A stretch of 64,000 nt of DNA from Thiothrix fructosivorans (GTDB taxonomy: Bacteria > Pseudomonadota > Gammaproteobacteria > Thiotrichales > Thiotrichaceae). Position 1 is the first letter of the stretch; every line of letters starts with the position of its first letter. Made by a program: the position numbers and the translations under genes. The notes below the pieces were generated by a model that had not been told where the DNA came from, did not search any database, and saw nothing but the letters and a program-made list of their open reading frames with translations. Location of the stretch: NCBI RefSeq assembly GCF_017349355.1, contig NZ_JAFMPM010000005.1:248001-312000 (forward strand), read 5' to 3'. This document shows, piece after piece, positions 53,439 through 62,640 of this stretch.

Positions 53439-54275
53439 TCAGTTGGTTTGGCGTGAAGATTGATCTTTTTCCCACGTATAAGTTTGCAGGTGGTGATACT
53501 GTCGACCTGCACGCCAACGGATGAAACTTGCAATGGACAGGTATACCAGTGTAGGCAGAAATTCCCGGCTGAGTAATTTGTTGAGTAAAATACTAGAGTA
53601 AGGTTTCTTATCAGCTTTAGTACACAGTTTTTCTGCGGTTAACTGCATATTGCCTAAGCGTGCTCTCGTCTTGATTTTTATTAATGAATTTAAATCTTGT
53701 GGAGCACTTATAAATATTTTTGCGCCACTGATATTGCCGCGTTCTTGCCGTTCAAATTGACAGCGTACAAAGCCATCGTCATTAATAACCGCCGGAAATG
53801 CATCAAAACGTTGGCGTCCTGCTTGTGTAATGACGTAGCTACAGGTGGCAACCACGCCATCCTGAATGTAAGGCAATTGCAACCACACACGGTAATACTG
53901 TTTCACCAGCCAAGAGGAACGCGAGGTATCAATTTCCGGTTCAGGTGCTGCCAACAAGAATCCCTGATCAGCCGCTAAGGCTTGCGTCACGGTTTGAATG
54001 GCATGGGTTGATAAGTGTGTGTCTGCATCAATATAAAAGACTGGCCATGTCGTGACGTGTTTTTCTGCCTCATTTAATGCATTCACTTTGGAAGGTGTGG
54101 CAATATCAAGGCAGATTGCTTGCGGGTATTCATTGCGTACAATTTCGGCGGTATTATCGGTACATCCGTTGCAAGCAACAATCAGGCTATCCAAGCCCGC
54201 TTGTCCCTGCAAACTATCCAGACAGCGGCGGATGACACTAGCCTCATTGTGGGCGGGAACAATCACACTCGCCAT
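53439..54275 (-). CDS. Glycosyltransferase family 2
   Basis: A 278-residue GT2 enzyme from the ATG at 54275, which overlaps the upstream stop by one base (TAATG). Motifs are MASVIVPAHNEASVIRRCLD, CNGCTDNT and the DXD-type YIDADTHL. The C terminus has a short hydrophobic/amphipathic stretch. It is a cytoplasmic transferase of the repeat-unit assembly line; the sugar is unknown. Confidence 0.85.
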   Translation of the reverse strand: MASVIVPAHNEASVIRRCLDSLQGQAGLDSLIVACNGCTDNTAEIVRNEYPQAICLDIATPSKVNALNEAEKHVTTWPVFYIDADTHLSTHAIQTVTQALAADQGFLLAAPEPEIDTSRSSWLVKQYYRVWLQLPYIQDGVVATCSYVITQAGRQRFDAFPAVINDDGFVRCQFERQERGNISGAKIFISAPQDLNSLIKIKTRARLGNMQLTAEKLCTKADKKPYSSILLNKLLSREFLPTLVYLSIASFIRWRAGRQYHHLQTYTWEKDQSSRQTN

Positions 54276-55207
54276 TAACGATACCCCTGCAACCAATCGT
54301 GGCGTTGCGCGAAGACCACTTGCCATTCACGGCATTGTTCTGAACGCGGTTTCAATAAGCTATGCAGTGCGTATTTGTTGAAGACATAGAGGTACAGCAA
54401 GCCTTTGTAGAGCGGGCGTTGCCAGTCAGTAATGTGGCGATTAACTAATTCCACTTTGCCTTTTAAAAGCTTGATTTGCTTGCCTGAAAAGTGGCTGTGG
54501 CTGACGCCGCCATGATGGACAATGCGTGCATCGGGGCTAACAATGGGTTGGTATCCCAAGGCTTTGGCGCGTAAGCAATAATCGGCTTCTTCGGCATACA
54601 TGAAGAATGTGGCATCCAAGCCGCCGAGTGTGTCCCACAATTCGCGAGTAGTGAGGAAGAAGCAACCAGACACGATGTCGACTTCCTTAATGCTGTCACG
54701 TTCCCAGCAACCGTAATTGGCATGATTGAAAAAGCAGCTCTTGTTAAAGAGTTTGCTTAAACCTGTTGCGCTATAGAATAAGTCGGATAAATTCGGTTTA
54801 TGCCACGCGTGTTGCGTATTCAAGCTCATATCGTTATTGAGTGTGACTCCGCTCCAAATGCCATTGGCGGGGTAGAGTCTGGCAAAATGCAGTAAATGGT
54901 CAACCGCATCATTCAAAATAACGGTATCTGGGTTCAGTAATAACAAATAGTTGCCGGTGGCTTGTTGTGCACCCAGTTGCACGCCGCCTGCAAAGCCAAT
55001 GTTTGCACCGGATTCAATCAAGGTAACTTGCGGGAAAAACTGGCGAATCATCGCGACCGACCCATCGCTAGAGGCGTTATCCACCACGATGACTTCAAAC
55101 GTGGTCAGATGGGTTTCGCGAAATAGCGATTCCAAAGCTCGCCGGATATAGCTTGAGGTGTTGTAGGAAACCAGAATAATGCTGACTTCCGGTGTGGCGG
55201 TACTCAT
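54275..55207 (-). CDS. Glycosyltransferase family 2, rhamnosyltransferase-like
   Basis: A 310-residue GT2 enzyme with EVSIILVSYNTSSYIRRALE, VVDNASSDGSV, NIGFAGGVQLGAQ and LLLNPDTVIL, then FMYAEEADYCLRAKALGY. The wording is that of the WcaA/RfbN-like rhamnosyltransferase group, which fits the dTDP-rhamnose genes upstream. It overlaps the acetyltransferase gene by four bases. Confidence 0.87.
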   Translation of the reverse strand: MSTATPEVSIILVSYNTSSYIRRALESLFRETHLTTFEVIVVDNASSDGSVAMIRQFFPQVTLIESGANIGFAGGVQLGAQQATGNYLLLLNPDTVILNDAVDHLLHFARLYPANGIWSGVTLNNDMSLNTQHAWHKPNLSDLFYSATGLSKLFNKSCFFNHANYGCWERDSIKEVDIVSGCFFLTTRELWDTLGGLDATFFMYAEEADYCLRAKALGYQPIVSPDARIVHHGGVSHSHFSGKQIKLLKGKVELVNRHITDWQRPLYKGLLYLYVFNKYALHSLLKPRSEQCREWQVVFAQRHDWLQGYR

Positions 55208-55662
55208 ACCAATCTCCCGTAAGCAATGGTCTGGATGCCGGAACGCACCACTTTTGCTGGATTACCCGCCACAATGGACTGTGCCGGAACGTCTTTAGTG
55301 ACAACACTGCCCGCACCGACAATGACCTGATCGCCGATGCTGACACCGGGTAAAATAATAGCACCGCAACCGATAAAACAGTTAGCACCAATGCGAGTTT
55401 TTTGCTCGAATTGTCCGCCATGCCGTCGCGTGGCGTAATCATGCGCAAGAATAATCGTATCAAATGCGATGTAGGTTTTTTCCCTGATCTCCACGCAACG
55501 TGGATTGGTTTTATCCAAGCGGGCTTTGAAAGAAATGCGTACATCGGGCGCAATGTTCATGCCATACAGCTTGCGGAAATACCAAGTGCGCAACCACAGC
55601 AACCCATCGCGGAAACCCACGAGCCACATAAAAACTCTTTGATTGATGAAACGTAATCTCAT
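55204..55662 (-). CDS. Hexapeptide-repeat acetyltransferase
   Basis: A 152-residue left-handed beta-helix acyltransferase of the WcaF/maltose O-acetyltransferase type. Hexapeptide repeats are seen in RIGANCFIGCGAIILPGVSIGDQVIVGAGSV (residues split here as one region), with the catalytic His in ILAHDYATRRHGG. It probably acetylates a sugar of the polymer. It has four-base overlaps at both ends, so it is part of a tight operon. Confidence 0.85.
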   Translation of the reverse strand: MRLRFINQRVFMWLVGFRDGLLWLRTWYFRKLYGMNIAPDVRISFKARLDKTNPRCVEIREKTYIAFDTIILAHDYATRRHGGQFEQKTRIGANCFIGCGAIILPGVSIGDQVIVGAGSVVTKDVPAQSIVAGNPAKVVRSGIQTIAYGRLV

Positions 55663-56969
55663 GGTGTACCGCCATTGCTGTGCTTGTCAGGTGCGCTAGT
55701 ATTCACGGAGTTATCCTCCGATGCCAATTCTTCTGCCTGACGGTTCGATAAAGGATAGTAGTGCGCCCAACCGATTGCGCCGAGCATAAAGAAGAACATC
55801 GGTTGCAATTTTCCGAAATAGTCCACCGTAAAGCCAACCAAAATCAGTGACATGAACGACATGATCCACGCGGATACCATCCAGCGGTGTTGCTCACAAT
55901 GGTGGTGCGCCAGATTCAGAGTATTAAAAATCGCGTATAGACAGGCGAGTAACAGCAGCGTTAACGCGAATACGCCATGCTGCAAAATCAGCAATAACCA
56001 GAAGCTGTCAATACTATTGCCCATCCATTCCATCCAATAGGGGCGCGTCCAATCGTGATGCGCGATCCCTAAAATCAGATTGTCACGAATGTCGTCGGCG
56101 GTGTATTCCCATTGCAAAATGCGGAAGTAGCCCGTATTCGGGTTGAAGGTCAGGTAAGAAATGAGGATGCCGAAAAAGCCTCGATTGGAAAAAGCTTCGA
56201 TCAATAATGCTGTTGCCAGCCCACCAAAAAACATCGACAGCCAAAATTGCCGTGCGTTTTGCCAGAATTTCACCAAAATGGCGGTAAATCCTTGAAAGAT
56301 AATTGCCAGTAAGGGGGCGGAGGAGAGTGTCAGTATCATCGAAAGGGTTAAGCCGCCTAACTTTAGGACATGCTCCGTACCCCGATAACGCAGTACTAAT
56401 AGGATGGCGAAAGGGAAAAATAACGCCATCAGTGTTCCGTATAGAATCGGGTGCTCAAATAGGCTGGTCGCCCGCATGATGCCGTTGCGAACATAATCTT
56501 GGGTGTATAAGCGCGGGTCGAGCGCGTGGTGTCCAGTAATTTTTTCGGCTATTTCATGCAGAATACGGTGTTGAGTGAAGGCTTCATAAAACGCGAGAAG
56601 CGTCAGCACCGCTAGCAATGTGATAAACGTTTGGTTGACCCAGTAAAAGCGTTGCGGCGTGGTAATAAATAGGCGTGCTAGATAAAAAGCCCCCAAGGTT
56701 TCAATAGCGAAAATCCCCGTGGATTCCACCGCTTTTTGCAGCCCGTGGTTGTGCCAGAAACTTGCAAACACCATGACTGTTAAAGCGATAAGTAGAATAT
56801 CGACCAGATCCGCTCGTTGCAGGGCTTGGCGGAAATTGAACACGGCATACAGCAAGCCTAATCCTAGCACGATGCGGTAGGCTTCAATCCGCACTGACCC
56901 CGCCATGACATAAAATTCAAAGGGGATAAACAGCGAGACGATAAACAGGATGGCGATGAGTCTTAGCAT
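55659..56969 (-). CDS. wzy: O-antigen polymerase/ligase-like membrane protein (Wzy)
   Basis: A 436-residue protein with about ten to twelve hydrophobic helices and a long periplasmic loop (FYEAFTQHRILHEIAEKITG ... RATSLFEHPILYGTLMALF), the pattern of the O-antigen ligase/polymerase superfamily. In this locus it most likely polymerises repeat units at the periplasmic face. The family has low sequence conservation, so the role comes from topology and context. Confidence 0.78.
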   Translation of the reverse strand: MLRLIAILFIVSLFIPFEFYVMAGSVRIEAYRIVLGLGLLYAVFNFRQALQRADLVDILLIALTVMVFASFWHNHGLQKAVESTGIFAIETLGAFYLARLFITTPQRFYWVNQTFITLLAVLTLLAFYEAFTQHRILHEIAEKITGHHALDPRLYTQDYVRNGIMRATSLFEHPILYGTLMALFFPFAILLVLRYRGTEHVLKLGGLTLSMILTLSSAPLLAIIFQGFTAILVKFWQNARQFWLSMFFGGLATALLIEAFSNRGFFGILISYLTFNPNTGYFRILQWEYTADDIRDNLILGIAHHDWTRPYWMEWMGNSIDSFWLLLILQHGVFALTLLLLACLYAIFNTLNLAHHHCEQHRWMVSAWIMSFMSLILVGFTVDYFGKLQPMFFFMLGAIGWAHYYPLSNRQAEELASEDNSVNTSAPDKHSNGGTP

Positions 56970-56988
56970 GGTCTTCCTAGTGTAGTCG

Positions 56989-58257
56989 TCAATGTCTTGT
57001 TAGCAGGTGATTTTTGAAAAATAGCACCACTACGCCACCCGTTAGCACCAGATTTGCCAACAGTGTAGCCGATGCCGCACCCGCAATACCGTATGGCGGA
57101 ATCAGCAGCAGATTCGCTGCAATATCCACGCCTAATGCCGTGCCGAGCAGGATGTTCAGATAACGCACTTGTTCTTTAATAATGAACATGAACGAGAACG
57201 TCAAACTCAATGCTCTGATCAGTTGCGCGAGCAGGAGAATGCTTAATGCCGTACCCGCTTGCAGGTATTCGGGTTTAAACAATGCCAATAACACATCACT
57301 TAACAGCAAGAGCAGCAAGGTTACACTCCCTAAAATACCGGCTACTAACGCGGTCGCTTTCCAGAAGAAACCTTGCACGCGCTCTGGTTGTTGCTGGTGA
57401 ATGCGCAATAAACGCGGGTAAATCGTGGCATCCATTGCTCCCAGAAAGAACAAGCTGACAAACGATAAACGTGCTGCGACGCTGTACAACGCGACATCAT
57501 GGTTATTGAGCAACCAACCGGTCAGTAACGTATCTGCCCATAACAGCAAAAACGCCAAGAGGGAAACGGGTGCGAGTGGAAGTGAGTGTTGCCATACTTC
57601 ACGCACCGACCAACGCGAATTTTGGCGCACGAATAAATCCCGCCACCACGGACGCAACCACCAAAACGACAACAGCCCTGCGAGCAAGAGTGAGCCGCTA
57701 TACAACAATAGGTGGGTTTGATTTACCGTCAGCAATTGCCAGAACAGCCCGATTAATACCAAAAACGTCACCGCTGGCAAACTGTTTTGCACCAGCAGCG
57801 ACGGTGAAGTGTGATGCACGGCTTTCAGAAAAGCCGCATTCATCATGACCACGTTAAACAATAAAATACCGACAGCCGCCAACCACAACGGCACGGTGTG
57901 AATAGCATTATCAAACAGCCGCTGTTGGATGGCAGGAATGCACACCAACCAGAGCGCAATGAAAATACCGCTGCTCAATAACACCAGCTTGTAGGCATCA
58001 CGCAAATACGCCGCCTGCAAGCGTGTATCCGTTGCTGGCAAACGTGCCACATCGCGGACAAGCCACTGTTCCACTCCTAAACGGCTAAACAAGGCTGCTG
58101 CCGGAATCAACACCATCAACAACAAAACCATGCCTGATTCATCGGTACTCAAGGTATTGGTGAGTATCAGAATGACGGTATAGTTAAGCCCCACGCCCAA
58201 GAAACGGCTAACGGTGGAGTGGATGCTGGTATGCAATAATGAGCGTGTCTTGCTCAT
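56989..58257 (-). CDS. wzx: Polysaccharide flippase (Wzx, MATE/MOP family)
   Basis: A 422-residue protein with 12 predicted helices. The start TVSRFLGVGLNYTVILILTN and the middle LFFLGAMDATIYPRLLRIHQ are typical of polysaccharide transporters that flip undecaprenyl-linked repeat units. The start overlaps the PssE-like gene by four bases. Confidence 0.85.
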   Translation of the reverse strand: MSKTRSLLHTSIHSTVSRFLGVGLNYTVILILTNTLSTDESGMVLLLMVLIPAAALFSRLGVEQWLVRDVARLPATDTRLQAAYLRDAYKLVLLSSGIFIALWLVCIPAIQQRLFDNAIHTVPLWLAAVGILLFNVVMMNAAFLKAVHHTSPSLLVQNSLPAVTFLVLIGLFWQLLTVNQTHLLLYSGSLLLAGLLSFWWLRPWWRDLFVRQNSRWSVREVWQHSLPLAPVSLLAFLLLWADTLLTGWLLNNHDVALYSVAARLSFVSLFFLGAMDATIYPRLLRIHQQQPERVQGFFWKATALVAGILGSVTLLLLLLSDVLLALFKPEYLQAGTALSILLLAQLIRALSLTFSFMFIIKEQVRYLNILLGTALGVDIAANLLLIPPYGIAGAASATLLANLVLTGGVVVLFFKNHLLTRH

Positions 58258-58727
58258 CTGCGAATAGCTTGGTCGATGAAATCTACCAATGCTTGTCGTC
58301 GCGCATCAGCAGCGAGTGGAGTAACCTGCAACTCATGCCGTCGTGCCAGTAGCGCATACAATTCGTCTTGTGTGGAAGCGGTATACACACCCGGCAATTG
58401 CCCCATCCACGCTAGTCCGTCGAGTTGGTGATCGTTGCGGTGTTCGCCCAGTGCGTGTTGACGGTTCATGACAATAATGGGTTTGCGGTGTTCGAGGGCA
58501 GTAATAATATTGCCCATCCCTGCATGGGAAATAATCAAATCCGCCGCTTGCAAGTGCTGATTGAACACGGCAGTGGTCATGAAACGTTCCCATTGCAAAC
58601 GTTGCGGCAAATATTCACCGCCTGCAATTTGCGCCATGCCCGCGACTTCGTGTTGTGCCGCCCATTCATCCACCACGCGGATTAGGCGATCAAACGGAAA
58701 CTGCGTCCCGACGGCGACGAAAATCAC
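58254..58727 (-). CDS. Glycosyltransferase catalytic half (PssE/Alg13-like)
   Basis: A 157-residue protein resembling the C-terminal donor-binding half of a GT-B enzyme. It starts MIFVAVGTQFPFDRLIRVVD and contains ADLIISHAGMGNIITALEHRKPIIVMNR, the UDP-sugar-binding signature of Alg13/PssE. It acts with the membrane-associated PssD/Alg14-like partner encoded next to it, with a four-base overlap. Confidence 0.9.
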   Translation of the reverse strand: MIFVAVGTQFPFDRLIRVVDEWAAQHEVAGMAQIAGGEYLPQRLQWERFMTTAVFNQHLQAADLIISHAGMGNIITALEHRKPIIVMNRQHALGEHRNDHQLDGLAWMGQLPGVYTASTQDELYALLARRHELQVTPLAADARRQALVDFIDQAIRR

Positions 58728-59185
58728 AGCACGGCTCCTTTGAACAGAATATCCTCACCATTGCTCAAGTGTTCCCATTGCGTCAAGAACACGTCGGCAC
58801 GTTTTTTTGCCAAGCGCCCTGCGCGGGAAATTTGCTTCACATTCGCAATGCTATCCACCCATATAGTGCGAATACCGAGCAAACTACCCAACCAAATAGC
58901 GACCGCACCAGGTGCTGCGCCTGTGGAAAGAATCGCTTTTGGACGTTCTTTCACGAGGATATACAACACCTGTAACGCGCATGGGATCAAGCGCCACTTA
59001 TCATCCGCACTCACATCCGTTACCGCATACACCTTCCGTTCACTGAGCGAAGTCGAAGTGAACAACGCCGCAGGCATCGCATAGACCACCTGATAACGAT
59101 TTTCCAGCTCTGCACTCAGCCGATTAAGCTGAATCCAATGCCCACCCGGTGAGGAAATAGCAAGCAGTTTCGGTTTGTCACTCAT
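58724..59185 (-). CDS. Glycosyltransferase acceptor half (PssD/Alg14-like)
   Basis: A 153-residue partner of the PssE-like protein. KLLAISSPGGHWIQLNRL at the start and KAILSTGAAPGAVAIWLGSLLGIRTIWVDS match PssD/Alg14, which anchors the catalytic subunit and binds the lipid-linked acceptor. A 26-base palindromic repeat (59038-59063) lies inside the coding region and encodes FTSTSLSER. Confidence 0.9.
   Translation of the reverse strand: MSDKPKLLAISSPGGHWIQLNRLSAELENRYQVVYAMPAALFTSTSLSERKVYAVTDVSADDKWRLIPCALQVLYILVKERPKAILSTGAAPGAVAIWLGSLLGIRTIWVDSIANVKQISRAGRLAKKRADVFLTQWEHLSNGEDILFKGAVL
59038..59063 (+). repeat. REP-like palindrome inside the PssD-like gene
   Basis: An imperfect inverted repeat with arms GTTCACT/AGTGAAC around GAGCGAAGTCGA. 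It shares the TGAGCG-A-GTCGAAG core with the copy at 60149-60168, so it looks like a dispersed repeat family member tolerated within coding DNA. Confidence 0.7.
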
Positions 59186-60138
59186 GCAGGCTTTCTCAAG
59201 TAAAACGCTGCCTGATCCCCTTGGTTAATCGCATTCAATTCGCGGGAACGTTGCTCAAATTCACGCATTTCTTTGGCGGTAAACAGCAAATGTTCCGGTG
59301 ATTCTGCCCATGAACGTGGGTCACGCAGTGGAATGTCTTGCTCGTACTGCTTGCTGCCCCAAAATTGCAGTGCATTCGAGTCGAACACCACTTTTTCGGT
59401 AATGAAGCCTGCCTGTTCCGCCAATGCTTGCATACTTTTCACCGAATGCAGGTACAAATGGCGTGGTGCATCCAATTGCACCCAATTCACGCCGTATTCT
59501 TGCCACACATACGATGACACCGTAGGAATACGTACCAACGCCATACCGCCCGGTTTGAGAATATTGAATGCCTGCCCCAGATTGGTACGTTGATTCGGCA
59601 AATGCTCAAACGAATGGTGAAACATCACTGCATCCCATTGCCCTTGCTCGCTGAAAATATCGCGCTTCTCAACCCGCAAACCGTTGGGGTAGGCAATATC
59701 CGCTTGATTGAACGGATCGATGCCCAACAGGTTGTGAAAACCCAACTCACGCAACGAATGCAGCAAGTGCCCCGCGCCACAGCCCACATCCAGCACTTGC
59801 GATGCTTGAGTTAAGTGGAGTGGGCGCAAGGTTGCCAGTTTGGCATTCGGCATCCAGAAGTGCATCACCCGCCCAATCAAGCACTTACCCGTGACTTCGT
59901 AACGATCCCGTAATTTGGTCAATGCTTGTTTAACCGGATTGCCCGCCTTGGTTGCATCGCTGTAGGAATAGTAATTGTCGGGGTAATAGTCCGCAATATT
60001 GGCAGGAATATGCTCGATTTGCAGGCAGTCACAACCCGCACACTGAAAATAACGGTGTTCATCGCGCAAGCCCAGCATCATTTCCTTGGCGACATAGTGG
60101 CGGTGTGCGCCGTTACTGCCACAAATACGGCATTGCAT
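59182..60138 (-). CDS. SAM-dependent methyltransferase with N-terminal zinc-ribbon-like motif
   Basis: A 318-residue class I methyltransferase from the ATG at 60138, which overlaps the rmlB stop (TAATG). The N terminus has CRICGSN and CAGCDCLQ, a likely zinc knuckle. Motif I is VLDVGCGAGHLLHSLRELG, followed by MFHHSFEHLPNQRTNL. Proteins of this form methylate sugars in surface polysaccharide loci, sometimes as hydroxyl or C-methyl transferases; the target is unknown. Confidence 0.85.
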   Translation of the reverse strand: MQCRICGSNGAHRHYVAKEMMLGLRDEHRYFQCAGCDCLQIEHIPANIADYYPDNYYSYSDATKAGNPVKQALTKLRDRYEVTGKCLIGRVMHFWMPNAKLATLRPLHLTQASQVLDVGCGAGHLLHSLRELGFHNLLGIDPFNQADIAYPNGLRVEKRDIFSEQGQWDAVMFHHSFEHLPNQRTNLGQAFNILKPGGMALVRIPTVSSYVWQEYGVNWVQLDAPRHLYLHSVKSMQALAEQAGFITEKVVFDSNALQFWGSKQYEQDIPLRDPRSWAESPEHLLFTAKEMREFEQRSRELNAINQGDQAAFYLRKPA

Positions 60139-61223
60139 TAAGCCTGCTCCCTGAGCGTAGTCGAAGGGGCGTGTGTACCAAACAGCTTGACATCGCCTTG
60201 CCAGAAATCGGGGTGACTCAAATACCAATCCAGCGTTTTCGCCAAGCCACTTTGGAAGGTTTCAGCAGGGACATAACCTAATTCGCTGCAAATCTTGCTG
60301 TTATCAATGGCGTAACGGCGGTCATGCCCCGGACGGTCGGTCACGTACACAATGTGTTGATTGTGCGGTACGTGTGGCGAATCTGGGAAACGTACATCCA
60401 GCAACGCGCATAATTCGTGGATCAGACTCAGATTAGCCTGTTCATTATTACCACCGATATTGTAGGTTTCGCCGATACGTCCGGTGCGGATAATCAGGTC
60501 AATACCACGGTTATGATCGTCGACGTATAACCAGTCGCGAATTTGTTGCCCATCGCCATAAATCGGCACGGGTTTGCCTTGCAATAGGTTGGAAATCGCC
60601 AGCGGAATCAGCTTTTCGGGGTACTGATACGGCCCGTAATTGTTGGAGCAATTGCTGGTCGTGGTCTGCAAACCGTAGGTGTGCTGGTAGGCGCGTACTA
60701 CGTGATCAGACGCGGCTTTGCTGGCAGCATAAGGTGAATTTGGTGCGTAGGGCGTGATTTCGGTGAAGGCAGGATCGGTGGCGGACAACGTGCCATACAC
60801 TTCATCGGTGGAAACGTGATGGAAACGGTGTACAAACCCCGGTTTCTCATCCAACCACACGGTTTTCGCCGCTTTCAGCAAGCTGTGCGTGCCGTCGATA
60901 TTGGTTTTCAGGAACGCATCGGGGCCGTAAATCGAGCGGTCAACGTGAGATTCGGCGGCGAAATGCACAATCGTGTCGATGGTTTCCTCGCGCAGCAATT
61001 GTTCTACCAGCGGTTGATCCAAAATATCGCCATGCACGAAGCGAAAATTGGCTTGTCCTTCCAACGGTTGCAGATTTTCGTAGCGTCCGGCGTAGGTCAG
61101 CGCATCCAAAATCACCAAGCGGGTGTCTGGGTATTGTTGCAACCAAAAATGCACAAAATTTGTGCCGATAAAGCCCGCGCCGCCAGTGACGAGCACGTGA
61201 TGAGGTGTGTATGTCGTTGTCAT
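60138..61223 (-). CDS. rmlB: dTDP-glucose 4,6-dehydratase
   Basis: A 361-residue SDR enzyme, second step of dTDP-L-rhamnose synthesis. NAD binding: VTGGAGFIGTNFVHFW. Catalytic: FHHVSTDEVYG, then YAASKAASDH (YxxxK). Its last ~11 residues (HAPSTTLREQA) are encoded by the REP-like repeat at 60149-60168, which appears to have replaced or extended the normal C terminus. It overlaps rmlD by four bases. Confidence 0.95.
   Translation of the reverse strand: MTTTYTPHHVLVTGGAGFIGTNFVHFWLQQYPDTRLVILDALTYAGRYENLQPLEGQANFRFVHGDILDQPLVEQLLREETIDTIVHFAAESHVDRSIYGPDAFLKTNIDGTHSLLKAAKTVWLDEKPGFVHRFHHVSTDEVYGTLSATDPAFTEITPYAPNSPYAASKAASDHVVRAYQHTYGLQTTTSNCSNNYGPYQYPEKLIPLAISNLLQGKPVPIYGDGQQIRDWLYVDDHNRGIDLIIRTGRIGETYNIGGNNEQANLSLIHELCALLDVRFPDSPHVPHNQHIVYVTDRPGHDRRYAIDNSKICSELGYVPAETFQSGLAKTLDWYLSHPDFWQGDVKLFGTHAPSTTLREQA
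60149..60168 (+). repeat. REP-like palindrome at the 3' end of rmlB
   Basis: CCCTGAGCGTAGTCGAAGGG, an imperfect inverted repeat sharing its core with 59038-59063. It encodes part of the RmlB C-terminal tail and sits next to the methyltransferase start. Confidence 0.72.
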
Positions 61224-62095
61224 GCTGTTACGTTTTGTTGTTTCAATTGAGTAAGCATCTGCCGCAAGCTAGTGCGCCAATGCGGTAGAGTGTAGCCCAG
61301 TAATGTTTCGGTTGCGCGTCTATCCATCACGCTGAAGGCGGGGCGACGGGCTGGCGTTGGGTATTCATCGGTACGCAGCGGCTTGATGGGAATGGCTTTG
61401 TCGAGCAAGCCAAGCGCCAGTGCTTCTTCCTGAATGGCAACAGTGAAATCGTACCAGCTTGCCACACCATTATCGGCGCAGTGCAAGATGCCCTGTGGTT
61501 TTTGCGCGACGAATGACCACAGCGTTGCCGCGAGTGTACCTGTCCACGTCGGTGTGCCGACTTGATCGGCGACCACGCCAAGGGCATCGCGTTCGCGCAT
61601 CAGGCGCAACATGGTTTTGACGAAATTATTGCCGTAAGCCGAATACAGCCATGAGGTGCGCACAATAGCCGCGCTGGGACAGGCGGATTGTACAGCTTGT
61701 TCGCCTGCTAGCTTGCTTGCACCGTAAACCCCTAATGGTTTGGCGATGGCATTCGGCAGGTAAGGCGTGGATTGCAGCCCATCAAACACAAAATCGGTCG
61801 AGATTTGCAGCAGGTAATAATCAAACAAGGCTGCTTGTGCTGCAAAAACGTGCGCGGCGGCGTGGTTGATCAGGTAGGCGTTGGCGCTGTCCGTTTCTGC
61901 TTTATCGACGGCGGTATAAGCAGCACCGTTGATGACGACATCTGGGCGATGTTGTTCCAGTGCATTGATAACCTGTTGCGGATCGGTAATATCCAGCGTA
62001 TCCCGATCCGTCGCGATCAGGGTGATACCCGCAGGGCAGGTGGCTTGCAATTCCGAACCGAGTTGTCCGTGTGCGCCAGTGAGTAATATTTTCAT
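61220..62095 (-). CDS. rmlD: dTDP-4-dehydrorhamnose reductase
   Basis: A 291-residue SDR enzyme, last step to dTDP-L-rhamnose. The start [19 protein letters not shown] is the NADPH motif. ISTDFVFDG and YGASKLAGEQAV carry the catalytic Thr/Ser and YxxxK residues. It is overlapped by four bases at both ends. Confidence 0.95.
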   Translation of the reverse strand: MKILLTGAHGQLGSELQATCPAGITLIATDRDTLDITDPQQVINALEQHRPDVVINGAAYTAVDKAETDSANAYLINHAAAHVFAAQAALFDYYLLQISTDFVFDGLQSTPYLPNAIAKPLGVYGASKLAGEQAVQSACPSAAIVRTSWLYSAYGNNFVKTMLRLMRERDALGVVADQVGTPTWTGTLAATLWSFVAQKPQGILHCADNGVASWYDFTVAIQEEALALGLLDKAIPIKPLRTDEYPTPARRPAFSVMDRRATETLLGYTLPHWRTSLRQMLTQLKQQNVTA

Positions 62096-62640
62096 GCGAA
62101 TTTGTCCGCCTCTTGCCAGTTTTTACCCGCTTCATCTTTGGCAGAAATCGTGGGCTGTGCGCTGTTGACCAGCGGCCATTCGATGCCCACGGTTGGGTCA
62201 TCCCAGCGCAAACTGCGGTCGTAAGCAGGGGCATAAAAGTCGGTGCATTTGTACAAAAAATCTGCCGATTGGCTCATCACGTAAAAGCCGTGCGCAAAAC
62301 CGGGCGGAATCCATAACATGCGGTGATTGTCGGCGGACAGTTCTGCGCCAGCCCATTGCCCGAAGGTCGGTGAGGATTGGCGTAAATCCACCGCCACATC
62401 AAACACTTTGCCGCTGGTGACACGCACGAGCTTGCCTTGCGGGTTTTGGATTTGGTAGTGCATTCCGCGCAAAATGCCTTGACCGGAGCGGCTGTGATTG
62501 TCTTGCACGAAGTTCAGGTTTAAACCCGCATCCGCAAACGTTTTGCTATTCCAGGTTTCCAGAAAAAAGCCGCGTGCATCACCAAACACCTGCGGTTCGA
62601 GAATGAGTACGTCGGGAATGGTGGTGGGGATAATCTTCAT
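62092..62640 (-). CDS. rmlC: dTDP-4-dehydrorhamnose 3,5-epimerase
   Basis: A 182-residue cupin enzyme. [37 protein letters not shown] (catalytic His) and the C-terminal [20 protein letters not shown] (catalytic Tyr region) are diagnostic. The length is typical. Confidence 0.95.
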   Translation of the reverse strand: MKIIPTTIPDVLILEPQVFGDARGFFLETWNSKTFADAGLNLNFVQDNHSRSGQGILRGMHYQIQNPQGKLVRVTSGKVFDVAVDLRQSSPTFGQWAGAELSADNHRMLWIPPGFAHGFYVMSQSADFLYKCTDFYAPAYDRSLRWDDPTVGIEWPLVNSAQPTISAKDEAGKNWQEADKFA

